From contig CAZAEB010000002.1 of assembly GCA_964484095.1 (NCBI GenBank), forward strand, positions 1-43,539: a stretch of DNA of 43,539 nucleotides. The letters run 5' to 3'. Under the pieces are notes generated by a model. That model was not told the DNA's origin. It ran no database searches and worked only from the letters and a program-made list of their open reading frames with translations. Positions 14,980 to 23,639 of this stretch are shown piece after piece (position 1 is the first letter of the stretch; each line of letters starts with the position of its first letter). The DNA comes from CAZAEB01 sp964484095 (GTDB lineage: Bacteria > Patescibacteriota > Microgenomatia > UBA12405 > BS750m-G30). Made by a program: the position numbers and the translations under genes.

Positions 14980-15627
14980 TTACTGATTTAGCTCGTCCAT
15001 TATTCCTTTTACTTCTTCCATTTTCTGGTTTATCTCTTCCTGGCTGTCGTTTTCAGAAAAGGTCTGGGAAAACTCTTCCGCTTTTTCCAAAAGATCGGTC
15101 ATGTCTTTAAATTCGACATCATCAGGAGGAGTAAAAATACTGTCGTTTTTACCCACGGCATTGCAGGAGTATTCATACTTTTCTTGAATGGCCTGAGCCC
15201 AGACTTGTGGGTCGACTTGCGACGGCTGGCTGGTGTCTTGAGAGTCAGCACTTTCAAAAACGGAAAGCTTGTATTTTATTCCCGACTTGTCACTGTCCTG
15301 CCAGATATATAAATACTCACCGTCATTTATCATTCCTCCTTTTTGGTCTCCCTGAAGACCGAAACTAGCCCCTTGGGCTCTCATTTTTCCGCTTTTGGCC
15401 CAGAAAGTTATCTCTCCGTTTTCATCGCTGTATTTGCACTCCCTTGTGTCATTTCCCAAAAGAGCGTCAACAAGTCCGGTTTTTGGAACCAGATCAGCAT
15501 CTAATCCGGTAGGATATTTGGGCTTTTTGTTTAGAAACTGAAAAGCGATAACAACAATTACCAATCCGCCAACAACAAGTAACCACTTGGGAGAAGCTTT
15601 CTTTTCTTTATTATTTTCTTTTTCCAT
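14980..15627 (-). CDS. Hypothetical membrane-anchored extracytoplasmic protein
   Basis: A 215-residue protein with a basic cytoplasmic N-terminus (residues 1-13), one transmembrane helix (~14-32, WLLVVGGLVIVVIAFQFL) and an outside domain. That domain contains CKYSDENGEITFWAKSGKMR and GEYLYIWQDSDKSG, strand-rich segments like those in small lipoprotein-like sensors that bind or monitor surface components. The end is a helical acidic tail (~170-215). Two cysteines (in RECKYS and EYSCNA) could form a disulfide. No function is assigned. A TAATAT hexamer lies 6 nt upstream of the ATG, another leaderless arrangement. It is separate from its neighbours. Confidence 0.7.
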   Translation of the reverse strand: MEKENNKEKKASPKWLLVVGGLVIVVIAFQFLNKKPKYPTGLDADLVPKTGLVDALLGNDTRECKYSDENGEITFWAKSGKMRAQGASFGLQGDQKGGMINDGEYLYIWQDSDKSGIKYKLSVFESADSQDTSQPSQVDPQVWAQAIQEKYEYSCNAVGKNDSIFTPPDDVEFKDMTDLLEKAEEFSQTFSENDSQEEINQKMEEVKGIMDELNQ

Positions 15628-15688
15628 AAAAATATATTAATTTATAACTCTAAAAAGATTATCTCATAAAAGAAAAAAAGGTTCAATC

Positions 15689-15716
15689 TTGACTTCGGGT
15701 TTTGTTAGGGTATTAT
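15689..15716 (+). promoter_or_regulatory. Promoter of the polymerase-partner/polymerase operon (leaderless; decides the start)
   Basis: TTGACT (15689-15694), 16-nt spacer, TATTAT (15711-15716), 6 nt to ATG 15723. An in-frame TTG at 15702 lies inside the spacer and so cannot be the start. Confidence 0.55.
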
Positions 15717-15722
15717 TTTATT

Positions 15723-15977
15723 ATGATTTCCAAAGTTTCTACCCCTGTTTCTGTTGAAGTTTTATTTGATTGTAAAAAAAGAAAAATTTTTATTCGTTCC
15801 ATTTGCTGGCAGGGAAAAACTTATCCTATTTTAACCCAGGGATTCTATCACCACTATCGGAAAGGCAGATCCTTGATTCATGTTTTTTCTGTTGCCGACC
15901 GGAATTTATCTTTTCGTTTATCTTTAAATTCTGAAAGCTTGGTTTGGACCCTGGAAGAGGTTTATGGTGATTGCTAA
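15723..15977 (+). CDS. Small protein paired with a Y-family polymerase (DUF6504-like)
   Basis: An 84-residue protein beginning MISKVSTPVSVEVLFD. Its pattern is PV-x-V ... RSICWQGKTYPI ... HVFSV ... FRLSLNSESLVWTLEEVY. This resembles the small DUF6504-type proteins encoded beside DinB/ImuB-like polymerases in Actinobacteria (a W-x-G-x-x-Y strand followed by a W-x-L-x-x-V-Y end). That similarity is judged by eye and is an inference. It overlaps the polymerase reading frame by 14 nt, so the two are translated together. It may be an accessory factor of translesion synthesis. Start chosen at ATG 15723 because of the promoter position. Confidence 0.7.
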   Translation: MISKVSTPVSVEVLFDCKKRKIFIRSICWQGKTYPILTQGFYHHYRKGRSLIHVFSVADRNLSFRLSLNSESLVWTLEEVYGDC

Positions 15978-17197
15978 CGATCAGTCTTTCAGTAAAAAGC
16001 CGTCTACTAAGATGCACTTGGATATAAACTCCTGCTTTGCAACGATAGAACAGCAGGCCAACCCTCATCTTCGTGGCTGGCCTATAGCTATAGCTGCTTA
16101 CGATTCACCAGGAGGTTGTATTGTTGCTCCGTCAACAGAAGCAAAGACTTTTGGGGTTAGAGTAGGGATGAAAGTAGCTGAAGGCAAAAAGAGCTTGCCT
16201 CGGTTTAGAGGTTTTAACTCCCGATCCAGACAAATACCGATTTGTACACCTGAAGCTTAAAAGACTTCTTTGGGGCTATAGTGAAAAAGTTATCCCCAAA
16301 TCAATCGATGAGTTTTGCTTGGATCTTGAAGGATATCCGTCTTTTAAAAAGGGAATGTTTGCGGAAGCAAGGGAGATAAAAAAGAGAATAAGTGAAGAAA
16401 TTGGCGATTGGATCACTGTTTCTATTGGGATTGGCACTAACCGGTTTTTAGCCAAAACTGCCGCTGGACTTACCAAACCTGACGGCTTGGATGAAATTAA
16501 CTTTAAAAATTTTATGAGTATTTACAAAAAGCTTTCTTTGCGTGATTTTTGTGGGATTAGTTTTGCCAATGAAAAGCGTTTAAGGGAAGTTGGGATATAT
16601 AGCGTGGTTGATTTTTATAATGCTCCAGTTGGAAAATTAAGGTCAGCATTTAAGTCTGTTTTGGCTGATTTTTGGTTTTTACGACTCCGGGGGTGGGAGG
16701 TTGACGATATTGAAACTGAGCGAAAAAGTTTTGGTAATTCATATTCCTTGCCAAAGCCGCTTTGTAGGCCTGATGATCTGGCGCCAATTTTACAAAAGCT
16801 GGTTTTTAAGACCGGAGCAAGAATGAGAAAAAAAGGTTTTAAAGCCAAAGGTATCTCTCTGGCAGTCTTTTACCGTGACCGGCCCTTTTGGCACAAGTCG
16901 GTTACTTTTCAGCAATATTTTTTTGCTACAACCGATATTTATAAAAAAGCTTTTGAGATTTTGTCCCAGTCGCCGTTTAAAAAGCCGGTTAGCAAGCTGG
17001 CTGTTTCCTGTTTTTCTCTGGCTAAAATTGACAAGATACAGCTTGGTCTTTTTGAAAACACCGGCAGAAAAATAAATTTAGTAAAAGCAGTTGATAGAGT
17101 AAATAAAAAGTGGGGAGATTTTTGTCTAATTCCTGGTCTTATGATCAATACTGATAAGTTTGCCGTGGACAGAATTGCTTTTGGAGGAGTAAAGTAA
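15964..17197 (+). pseudogene. Y-family (DinB/UmuC-like) translesion DNA polymerase interrupted by a +1 frameshift
   Basis: The polymerase is split into a 98-residue N-terminal frame (to 16260) and a C-terminal frame. Palm residues are intact: HLDINSCFATIE (metal Asp), CIVAPSTEAKTFGVRVGM, and in the second frame SIDEFCLDLEG (catalytic Asp-Glu). The frames join if one T is removed from the TTT at 16204-16206, restoring GKKSLPRLEVLTPDPDKYRF at exactly the family spacing. Downstream are SIGIGTNRFLAKTAAGLTKP, a little-finger domain, and QLGLFE, a sliding-clamp-binding motif. Apart from this one base nothing is decayed, so a sequencing or assembly error, or a very recent mutation, is more likely than old inactivation. 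It follows a small partner gene and precedes a methyltransferase by 4 nt. Confidence 0.88.
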
Positions 17198-17201
17198 AAA
17201 T

Positions 17202-17801
17202 ATGTTTAGTGGTAATTTCGATATTCAGATATTTGGCTCCAAGATAATAAAAAAGTTTAATCTTGGTATAAAGAGAGATAGGCAGCTCTCAAAACTGATA
17301 ACTCCTTATCTGGAAAACACAGATTGTGTTTTAGATATTGGCTTGGGGTTGGGAAGAATTGCCAAAATGATTAAAGACAGAGGACACAGAGTTGTTGGGG
17401 TGGACATAAAAAATTTGTCAATTGTTGACGATATTGTACCCGTTATTTACGACGGAAGAAAACTGCCCTTTAAGGACAATAGTTTTGATGTTTCTTTACT
17501 TATTACTGTTTTGCATCACACTCCTAATCCAGAGTTGGTTTTGCGAGAAGCAAAAAGAGTTTCCAAAAAAATTATTATTATTGAGGATATTTACAGAAAT
17601 AATTTTCAAAAACAGTTTACTTATTTCATGGACAGTCTGCTTAACTTTGAATTTTTCGGCCATCCGCACTCTAATAAAAGTGATTTGGGCTGGGTTAATT
17701 TATTTAAAAAACTTAGATTAAAACTAATCAATTCAAAATACATTAAAACATGGATGTTTTCCCAAGGAGTTTACTTTTTGGAAAAATATGTTAAAGAATA
17801 A
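17202..17801 (+). CDS. Class I SAM-dependent methyltransferase
   Basis: A 199-residue Methyltransf_11-type protein. Motif I is VLDIGLGLGRIAKM (~43-56, SAM-binding glycine loop), and an acidic residue at the end of strand 2 lies in VVGVDIKN. Motif IV is FKDNSFDVSLLITVLHH, followed by NPELVLREAKRVSKKIIIIED. The substrate-binding C-terminal part (NFQKQFTYFMDSLLNFEFFG, PHSNKSDLGW) is short, and the methyl acceptor cannot be deduced. It starts 4 nt after the polymerase stop and is probably co-transcribed with it. Its 3' end overlaps the convergent nuclease gene by 11 nt. Confidence 0.85.
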   Translation: MFSGNFDIQIFGSKIIKKFNLGIKRDRQLSKLITPYLENTDCVLDIGLGLGRIAKMIKDRGHRVVGVDIKNLSIVDDIVPVIYDGRKLPFKDNSFDVSLLITVLHHTPNPELVLREAKRVSKKIIIIEDIYRNNFQKQFTYFMDSLLNFEFFGHPHSNKSDLGWVNLFKKLRLKLINSKYIKTWMFSQGVYFLEKYVKE

Positions 17802-18657
17802 CGCTTTTTTCTTTTTCTTCTTCTGGAGGCTTTACTAGAATGTAAGTATCCCTTTTTATTTCATCAACACCGATAAACTCTCCGTTTCCCTTTAAAATTT
17901 CTTCCATTGGTTGGCAGGCAAAGCAGCCATTGTCAGGACAGTCAAATTTTTCCAGCTGTCTGGCAAGCTTAATTTTCTTGGCTATTTTTAAAATGCTTTC
18001 TCGAGACTGATCAAGATCAGGGAGAGGTTTTTCGGTCAACTGAGGGCCTCTTTCTAAGTACCAATAGCTGGCTTTTTCAACTTTTCTTTCCTGGCAGTGG
18101 TGTACAAGAAGATGATAGATGGGAAGCTGGAGAGAGTTTGGTTTTTCATCGCTTTGGCTGGTTTTGAAATCAATGATATGAACACTGTTGCTGTCGGGAA
18201 GATATTCCAGCCAGTCGACTTTCCCGCAAAGAATAATGTTGTCTTTTTCTGAAAGCCAGAACCAGGGAAGGTCTTTTTTTATTTTTATGGCCAGTTTTAC
18301 TAAGGGACCAGGATTTTCTTTGACCATTTTAAGCATTAATTTGCCTCTTTGTTTGAAACGGTTTTCTTGGGTTGCATCTGTAAAGCCACCCTTTTTACCT
18401 GAAATTTTTTCCCAAGAGTTGGCAAACTTTTCAACTAATGGTTCGGAGAATCTTTTTTCGATAGGAAGAACAGAGAGCGACTCAACAACTTGATGAACTG
18501 CTTGGCCTAAAGCTAAATAAGGGTTCATTATTTTTACTTTGTGGCCGGTTTTGGGGTCTTTATAGATGTTTTTTAGATAGTAAGCCCGAGGACAAGTTAA
18601 AAAGTCGTTTATTGAGCTGTGGGAAACCCAAACAGCGCTGTATTTATCGCCAGTCAT
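17791..18657 (-). CDS. PD-(D/E)XK nuclease with Fe-S cluster cysteines (RecB/AddB/Cas4-like)
   Basis: The 288-residue nuclease has WVSHSSINDFLTCPRAYYL (Cys22), LGQAVHQVVES (GxxxH motif), ILCGKVDWLEYL (motif II Asp), VHIIDFKTSQ (motif III D-x-K) and LQLPIYHLL (QxxxY). C-terminal cysteines lie in FDCPDNGCFACQP (Cys240, Cys245, Cys248). One N-terminal plus three C-terminal cysteines is the 4Fe-4S arrangement of AddB/Cas4-type nucleases. No helicase or cas gene is adjacent, so it is a stand-alone repair-type exonuclease; a Cas4 role is not supported because there is no CRISPR array. The extended -10 TGGTACAAT ends 6 nt before ATG, giving a leaderless start. Confidence 0.88.
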   Translation of the reverse strand: MTGDKYSAVWVSHSSINDFLTCPRAYYLKNIYKDPKTGHKVKIMNPYLALGQAVHQVVESLSVLPIEKRFSEPLVEKFANSWEKISGKKGGFTDATQENRFKQRGKLMLKMVKENPGPLVKLAIKIKKDLPWFWLSEKDNIILCGKVDWLEYLPDSNSVHIIDFKTSQSDEKPNSLQLPIYHLLVHHCQERKVEKASYWYLERGPQLTEKPLPDLDQSRESILKIAKKIKLARQLEKFDCPDNGCFACQPMEEILKGNGEFIGVDEIKRDTYILVKPPEEEKEKSVIL

Positions 18658-18663
18658 AAACGT

Positions 18664-18672
18664 ATTGTACCA
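18664..18672 (-). promoter_or_regulatory. Extended -10 promoter of the PD-(D/E)XK nuclease gene (leaderless)
   Basis: TGGTACAAT on the minus strand, 6 nt before ATG 18657. It lies between the rlmN stop and the nuclease start, so the nuclease need not depend on rlmN transcription. Confidence 0.5.
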
Positions 18673-18675
18673 AAT

Positions 18676-19719
18676 TTAGTGGTATTGATACTGGGCGTGA
18701 AGTTGACCACAGGCGGCTTTGATTGATTGGCCAGGAGAATGTCGGATGGTAACGTTTACTTTTGCCCTTTCTAACTCTCTTTTAAACCACAATATTTTAT
18801 TGTCGCTAGGGGATTGAAATTTATCAGATCTAGAAATTGGATGGTAGGCAATCAGATTAACATGATAAAGATAATTATCTTTTCTTTCTCTTATTAAATC
18901 TGCCAGTTCTTTTACATGAACCGAGGTATCATTGACCTGGTCAATCATTAGATAGGGTAGAAATATTTTTCGCTTGTTTTTTTCGATATGCTTGTCTAAA
19001 AGGTTAAAAACATCACTTATTGGGTATTGTTTTGAAATTGGCATCAGTTGTTTTCTTTGCTCCTCAAAAGGAGAGTGGAGAGAAAAGGCGACGTTAACTT
19101 GGGGAAATTTGGTGATTAACTTTTCAAGACCGGGAATTATTCCTACCGTGGAGACGTTTATTTTTCTTTGACTAAATCCAAAAAGATCACCGTCGGTAAG
19201 GTCCCTAATGGCTGAAAAAGTCGCCGGATTGAGAAGGGGCTCGCCCATTCCCATAAAAGATATGCTGTGGATTTTACTGCCAGTGGAAAGAAAATAAAAA
19301 ACCTGATCGGTAATTTCATCGGCAGTTAGATTTCTTTTTAGGCCGATTTTTCCAGTGGCGCAAAAAGCGCATCTTAAACTGCAGCCGATTTGAGAAGAGA
19401 CACAAACTGACTGCCAGCTTCGATAGTCCATTTTAACCGCTTCTATTTTTTGTTTGTCTTTGAGTTCGAAAAGAATTTTTTTCACTCCGAAGGATTGGCG
19501 TTTATCAATTGGCTTTAGGGATAAGGATGGGCCAAATCTTTTTTCAAGACTTTCTCTTAACGGTTTGGCAATATTAGTGATTTTTTGAAAGCTATCAATT
19601 TTTTGTTCAAAAATTGCCTGAACTATTTGCCGATAGCGGTAATTGGGCTCGCCTATACCGTCTAGGTATTTCTTTATCTGCCGGTAGCGGGATGGTGGAT
19701 TTACCGATTTTTTATTCAT
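18676..19719 (-). CDS. rlmN: 23S rRNA (adenine2503-C2)/tRNA methyltransferase RlmN
   Basis: A 347-residue radical-SAM enzyme that methylates C2 of A2503 in 23S rRNA (and A37 of some tRNAs) in related bacteria. The Fe-S motif CSLRCAFC is at 113-120 (Cys113, Cys117, Cys120). FMGMGEPLLN, NVSTVGIIPG and NVAFSLHS are the family's SAM-binding and structural motifs. KAACGQL near the C-terminus carries the methyl-carrying cysteine. The N-terminal helical domain (YRYRQIVQAIFEQKIDSF) is present and length is normal. TAAAAT ends 7 nt upstream of the ATG, another near-leaderless start. It is divergent from the acetyltransferase gene. Confidence 0.96.
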   Translation of the reverse strand: MNKKSVNPPSRYRQIKKYLDGIGEPNYRYRQIVQAIFEQKIDSFQKITNIAKPLRESLEKRFGPSLSLKPIDKRQSFGVKKILFELKDKQKIEAVKMDYRSWQSVCVSSQIGCSLRCAFCATGKIGLKRNLTADEITDQVFYFLSTGSKIHSISFMGMGEPLLNPATFSAIRDLTDGDLFGFSQRKINVSTVGIIPGLEKLITKFPQVNVAFSLHSPFEEQRKQLMPISKQYPISDVFNLLDKHIEKNKRKIFLPYLMIDQVNDTSVHVKELADLIRERKDNYLYHVNLIAYHPISRSDKFQSPSDNKILWFKRELERAKVNVTIRHSPGQSIKAACGQLHAQYQYH

Positions 19720-19775
19720 CCTGCATATTTTACACCAAAGCTAACTGGAGGCAAAATACATATTATGGGTTTTTT

Positions 19776-19784
19776 TGATACAAT
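19776..19784 (+). promoter_or_regulatory. Extended -10 promoter of the GNAT gene (leaderless)
   Basis: TGATACAAT ending 5 nt before ATG 19790. No -35-like hexamer is seen at the right distance, consistent with an extended -10 promoter. Confidence 0.5.
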
Positions 19785-19789
19785 AGCGA

Positions 19790-20308
19790 ATGGAAAAAAC
19801 ACCTGTAGTTGTGTTGCCTTTAAAAAAAGAAGACATTCCCAAATTAATTGAGATTCTTGCTCAACATGTAATAGATGAAAAAACTGGGGAAGTATTACGG
19901 GAGGAGATTAATGAAATTAAAGATTGGATGAGTGGAAAGCGTGATAATTATGGCAGAGTTAGAAAGTACTTTGTAGCAAAAAATAAGAGAGGAGAGGTTT
20001 TGGGAAGCATGGCTTATTCAGAACCAAATCCGGAGATGTTAAGCCATTTTAATACGCCTAAACAGTCAGCCGAACTTTCTAACGCTTTTGTTTCCAGTAG
20101 TGTATTTCGCGGCCAAGGTGTAGGCAGACAAATACTGGAAACGATTTTTGATATAGCCAGAAAAGATGACAAGAAATATTTATTGGTTCGCAGTAAGCCA
20201 AGGTATAAAAAAAGCTGGGGTTTTTATGACAAAATGTTTGATGAGTCTTGGGGGTTTTTAAAAGACGAAAGCGGCGCAAGCAGGAAAACCTGGTGGAAAA
20301 AATTGTAG
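19790..20308 (+). CDS. GNAT-family N-acetyltransferase
   Basis: A 172-residue acetyltransferase. The acetyl-CoA-binding motif is VFRGQGVGRQILETIFDIAR (~104-123; Q/RxxGxG/A), preceded by the strand FVAKNKRGEVLGSMAYSEP. The end is YLLVRSKPRYKKSWGFYDKMF, where SWGFYDK matches the usual 'A..FYeklGF' position. The substrate is not predictable. It is probably co-transcribed with the downstream membrane glycosyltransferase (18-nt gap), but a joint function is not obvious. Confidence 0.85.
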   Translation: MEKTPVVVLPLKKEDIPKLIEILAQHVIDEKTGEVLREEINEIKDWMSGKRDNYGRVRKYFVAKNKRGEVLGSMAYSEPNPEMLSHFNTPKQSAELSNAFVSSSVFRGQGVGRQILETIFDIARKDDKKYLLVRSKPRYKKSWGFYDKMFDESWGFLKDESGASRKTWWKKL

Positions 20309-20326
20309 AATATATGAAAGGAATTT

Positions 20327-22369
20327 ATGAAAGAATTGACAAGCGACAAGTTTCTCAAGAAGTTCTATTTATTAGGATCTTTGTTATTTGTTTTTGCTGT
20401 TATTTATTTCAATCGCTGGATTTTTTCTTTTCGCTACGACTCTAATTATTATGAGAACTACTACTATCACTCACAATGGAATATTCCTGAAAGCACACGG
20501 GTAATCCCTGACGAAGATCTTTATAAATTTGTTGGCTTCCGGTTGGCTGAAGGAGGCAATCCTTTTGATATTAATTACGAAGCGCCGCCAGCAGCTAAAT
20601 ATATTTATGGTCTTTCCTCGAAATACTTAAACAATCCTTACTTTGCCAGTTTCGCTTTTTATGCACTTGCCTTAATTGCCTTTTTCTTTCTAGCGAGAGT
20701 GGTTTTTTCTAATACTTTTCCACTATTAGTGGCCGTATTTTTGTTTGTAACTAGTTCGATTTTGGCAGCACAAATTGGGCAGACAATGCTTGATTTGCCA
20801 CAGATGTTGTGGTTGCTTTTGCATTTGTATTTTTTTCTTACGGGTATTAAAAAGGAATACAGTCGACCAATAGTTCGCTTAGGTTTGGCTGGTATATTTT
20901 TGGGTTTAATGACGGGAACCAAAATAGGTGTTTATACCCCATTAATTTTCTTAATTGATTTAGTTTATATCGCTATTACTGTAAAAGATTTTAAATCAGC
21001 TATTTTATTTACTGCTGGTATTGGCGGCGGTTATTTGTTGGCTTTTTTCTGCTATTTTATCCGACACCCGAACCCTTTTCCTTGGTTGCGGCTTCACAAA
21101 AGAATAGTTGATTTCTATTTAAGTTGTGTTCAATCGTCGGATTGGTTGAACCAATATCGAACTATCTTTAGTAATCGTTACCAGGGCTGGTGGAATCCTG
21201 GTGTTTTTATTAAAGCGGACAGCTGGTCATTACTTTGGCCGGCGGGAGCTATTTCAGTTACTATCTTGTTGGTTAAATCTTTAGTAGCAAAACAATGGTT
21301 TAAAAATATTACCTATTTAGTTTTTATCAGTATTAGTATTTTACTGGTTAATACCTTTGTTGCATTTTGGCCTAGGTATCTTTTATTAGTTTTGCCGATT
21401 TTTGTTTTAACAGCAACATATATTGTTCGTAATAATAAATTGTTGTTAATAATTCTTTCAATCTTTAATTTTCCTTTTTTACTTAACACTCTTATTCCTT
21501 CTCCTCAAAAAACGGCAGAGCTGGTGGCAAAATACTTGCAAACCGATGCTTACGGCGAGCTCTATCATCTTTCTAGCGCGCAAACCGTTGGGGAGTATGA
21601 ATTTAAAACAATCCTGGCTAACGCTAAAACTGATTTATTGATACTAGACAGTCAGGTTAGTGTTGAAAATATTTATTACAAAAGGTTTGAAAAAGAAGCT
21701 AGAGTTGAGCTTGTTTTAAAATATGACACTCTTCTTGGCAGTTTAGAGCACAACAAAGAGGTGTTTTTGGAAAACAAAAAGGGCCAGTGGAGATTGGTTT
21801 GGCAGGATGACATTGTCTTGCTAAATTTTCAAAGAGAAAATCGGATTATTGTTAATATCAATTCTTTGCCAGTTTCTAATATTTATACCAAGGATAACGT
21901 TTTAGTGGCAAAAAGTGGCAGTTGGCCGTTTGTTACCATTATCCCTCGACTTATTAAAGATTGGAGAGCTACCCTAATAGCTCTTGGTAATATTAATAAT
22001 AGGGGGGACAATTGGGATCTCATTAAAAGAGTTGTCCCAGATGAATATCCAGTTTCTATCGGTTTTGCGAAATTGGATTTCAAAAAACAGGACCTAGAAT
22101 TATTAAAAAGTTTGCCTGGTGTTGGAGTTAAGCAGTTGCCTCATATCATGGCGCTGGATGAATATCGTTTACAAAAAGAGTTGATTGAGGTCATTGATCA
22201 GTATATTAGCGCTAATCCCTCCATGTTTTCCCCGACCGGTGAAATTGTTGTTGCCGATCAATCTGGTCGAGAATTATCTTTATTAATTGACAATAACCCT
22301 ATTTTAATAAGCAAGGACATTTATTTAGAGAAAACCTTAGAAGAAATCCTAACTACAAAAGGCGAATAG
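20327..22369 (+). CDS. Polytopic membrane glycosyltransferase (GT39/ArnT/PMT-like, GT-C fold)
   Basis: A 680-residue protein. After a first transmembrane helix (~12-31) there is an outside loop with SNYYENYYYHSQWNIPE and NPFDINYEAPPAAKYIYGL; the acidic residues of such loops are catalytic in GT-C enzymes. About 9-10 more helices follow to ~390. A soluble ~280-residue C-terminal domain includes TVGEYEFKTILANAKTD. It resembles undecaprenyl-phosphate-sugar-dependent transferases that decorate surface proteins or polysaccharides, in line with UppP. Start: ATG at 20327 with AAAGGA 4 nt upstream. It ends directly against the mtnP stop (no intergenic base). Confidence 0.78.
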   Translation: MKELTSDKFLKKFYLLGSLLFVFAVIYFNRWIFSFRYDSNYYENYYYHSQWNIPESTRVIPDEDLYKFVGFRLAEGGNPFDINYEAPPAAKYIYGLSSKYLNNPYFASFAFYALALIAFFFLARVVFSNTFPLLVAVFLFVTSSILAAQIGQTMLDLPQMLWLLLHLYFFLTGIKKEYSRPIVRLGLAGIFLGLMTGTKIGVYTPLIFLIDLVYIAITVKDFKSAILFTAGIGGGYLLAFFCYFIRHPNPFPWLRLHKRIVDFYLSCVQSSDWLNQYRTIFSNRYQGWWNPGVFIKADSWSLLWPAGAISVTILLVKSLVAKQWFKNITYLVFISISILLVNTFVAFWPRYLLLVLPIFVLTATYIVRNNKLLLIILSIFNFPFLLNTLIPSPQKTAELVAKYLQTDAYGELYHLSSAQTVGEYEFKTILANAKTDLLILDSQVSVENIYYKRFEKEARVELVLKYDTLLGSLEHNKEVFLENKKGQWRLVWQDDIVLLNFQRENRIIVNINSLPVSNIYTKDNVLVAKSGSWPFVTIIPRLIKDWRATLIALGNINNRGDNWDLIKRVVPDEYPVSIGFAKLDFKKQDLELLKSLPGVGVKQLPHIMALDEYRLQKELIEVIDQYISANPSMFSPTGEIVVADQSGRELSLLIDNNPILISKDIYLEKTLEEILTTKGE

Positions 22370-23107
22370 TTAAAAGTTCAAAATCGTTTGCAAGAGTAGT
22401 TTTTTTACCTTAGAAGCATTTTCACTCATTCTCTTTAGAATTATTTCAAATGTTACCGGTTCTTCGTCTTCTTTCCAGCAGTCGTAATCGGTGGACATGG
22501 CGATAGACTGATATGGGATGTTAATTTCATTGGCTAAAACCACCTCAGGAACAGTAGTCATATTAATAAGATCCGCTCCCCAAGAGCGAAAAAGATAAGA
22601 TTCTGCTCTGGTAGAAAAACGCGGGCCTTCGATAGTAATTAAGGTCCCTTTGGGATGAAAATTTAGTTTAAGAGAGGAGGCTTGCTTAATCAACTTTTTT
22701 CTCAAATTTAAGTCAAAAGGATCAGCCATTGGAGTATGGATAACCTTGTTTGAAAAAAATGTTAAAGGGCGAAGTTTAGTAAAGTCGATAAATTGATCGG
22801 GAAAAACCAAATCACCGGGTTTTATTCTTTTTCTTAGAGAACCACAGGCAGTAGTGGCAAGAATGTGGCTGCAGCCCATCTTTTTGAGAGCCCAAATATT
22901 GGCTTGAAAAGGAATTTGAGTGGGAGTAATGGAGTGTTTCGGGCCATGACGGGAAAGAATTGCTACCGGATGATTTCCAATTTTTCCAAGAGTAATCGGA
23001 CTGGCAGGAGAACCGTAAGGAGTTTTGATTGATTTTCGGGAAGGATTTTTCAATATTTTAGGATCATCAAGACCACTGCCGCCGATAATACCGATCTTTA
23101 TTTTCAT
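22370..23107 (-). CDS. mtnP: S-methyl-5'-thioadenosine phosphorylase
   Basis: The enzyme cleaves methylthioadenosine with phosphate into adenine and methylthioribose-1-phosphate. Family motifs in ~245 residues are IGIIGGSGL (start), LSRHGPKHSITP (phosphate/ribose site), ATTACGSLR, IEGPRFSTRAES (substrate site), NMTTVPEVVLANE and STDYDCW. The catalytic Asp in STDYD is consistent with a 6-amino purine substrate. I chose ATG 23107, where the fold starts. An in-frame ATG 15 nt upstream overlaps apt. The gene lies 1 nt after apt, so adenine released here can be re-used directly by Apt: a two-gene adenine salvage operon. Confidence 0.93.
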   Translation of the reverse strand: MKIKIGIIGGSGLDDPKILKNPSRKSIKTPYGSPASPITLGKIGNHPVAILSRHGPKHSITPTQIPFQANIWALKKMGCSHILATTACGSLRKRIKPGDLVFPDQFIDFTKLRPLTFFSNKVIHTPMADPFDLNLRKKLIKQASSLKLNFHPKGTLITIEGPRFSTRAESYLFRSWGADLINMTTVPEVVLANEINIPYQSIAMSTDYDCWKEDEEPVTFEIILKRMSENASKVKKLLLQTILNF

Positions 23108-23108
23108 C

Positions 23109-23633
23109 CTATTCTTTATCATAACTAACCAGCCAGTTTAGGTTGTATTTTTTAAGTTTTTGACTGCCTCCTAAAAAAGGCAGATCAACGATAAAACTAA
23201 TCCCCTTTATTTCTCCGCCAAGTTTTTTAACCATTTTGACGGTTGCCAGCATTGTGCCGCCGGTAGCCAGAAGATCGTCTAAAATAATAACTTTTTCACC
23301 CGAGACAATAGTGTCTTTGTGCATGGTTAAAGTGTCAGGCCCATATTCTTTTTGGTAAGTAGCCTGGATGGTTTTGTAAGGAAGTTTACCGTTTTTTCTA
23401 ACCAGACAAACTCCAGCGCCGATTTTGTAGGCAATAGGAGTGGCCAGTAGAAATCCTCTTGCATCAATAGCAATTACCTTGTCAATTTTTTGAGATAAAT
23501 ACGGCTTGGTTAGTTGGTCGATAACATATTTATGAATTTTGGCATCTTGAAAGAGAGTAGTGACATCTTTGAAATTGACTCCTTTAATTGGCCAGTCAGC
23601 AACTTCGCGGATGTATGGTTTTAAATCCATCAC
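23109..23633 (-). CDS. apt: Adenine phosphoribosyltransferase
   Basis: The 174-residue enzyme makes AMP from adenine and PRPP. The PRPP-binding loop is VIILDDLLATGGTMLA (~110-125), with a preceding IDARGFLLATPIAY (~56-69) and the hood region NFKDVTTLFQD typical of Apt. Length is normal. The start is probably GTG at 23633: TTGCAT-N16-TATAAT lies 6 nt in front of it, so this GTG would be +1 of a leaderless message. ATG 23630 is the alternative. It is the first gene of the apt-mtnP operon. Confidence 0.95.
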   Translation of the reverse strand: MMDLKPYIREVADWPIKGVNFKDVTTLFQDAKIHKYVIDQLTKPYLSQKIDKVIAIDARGFLLATPIAYKIGAGVCLVRKNGKLPYKTIQATYQKEYGPDTLTMHKDTIVSGEKVIILDDLLATGGTMLATVKMVKKLGGEIKGISFIVDLPFLGGSQKLKKYNLNWLVSYDKE

Positions 23634-23639
23634 CTCTCA

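Noticed and set aside
16201..16260. Programmed +1 frameshift in the polymerase gene
   Set aside because: There is no stop codon or stimulatory element of the prfB type at the shift site. A one-base error or mutation in the TTT run explains the data more simply.
17791..18657. Cas4 nuclease
   Set aside because: The motifs and cysteines would fit Cas4/AddB, but no CRISPR array or cas gene is visible, so only the general PD-(D/E)XK Fe-S call is kept.
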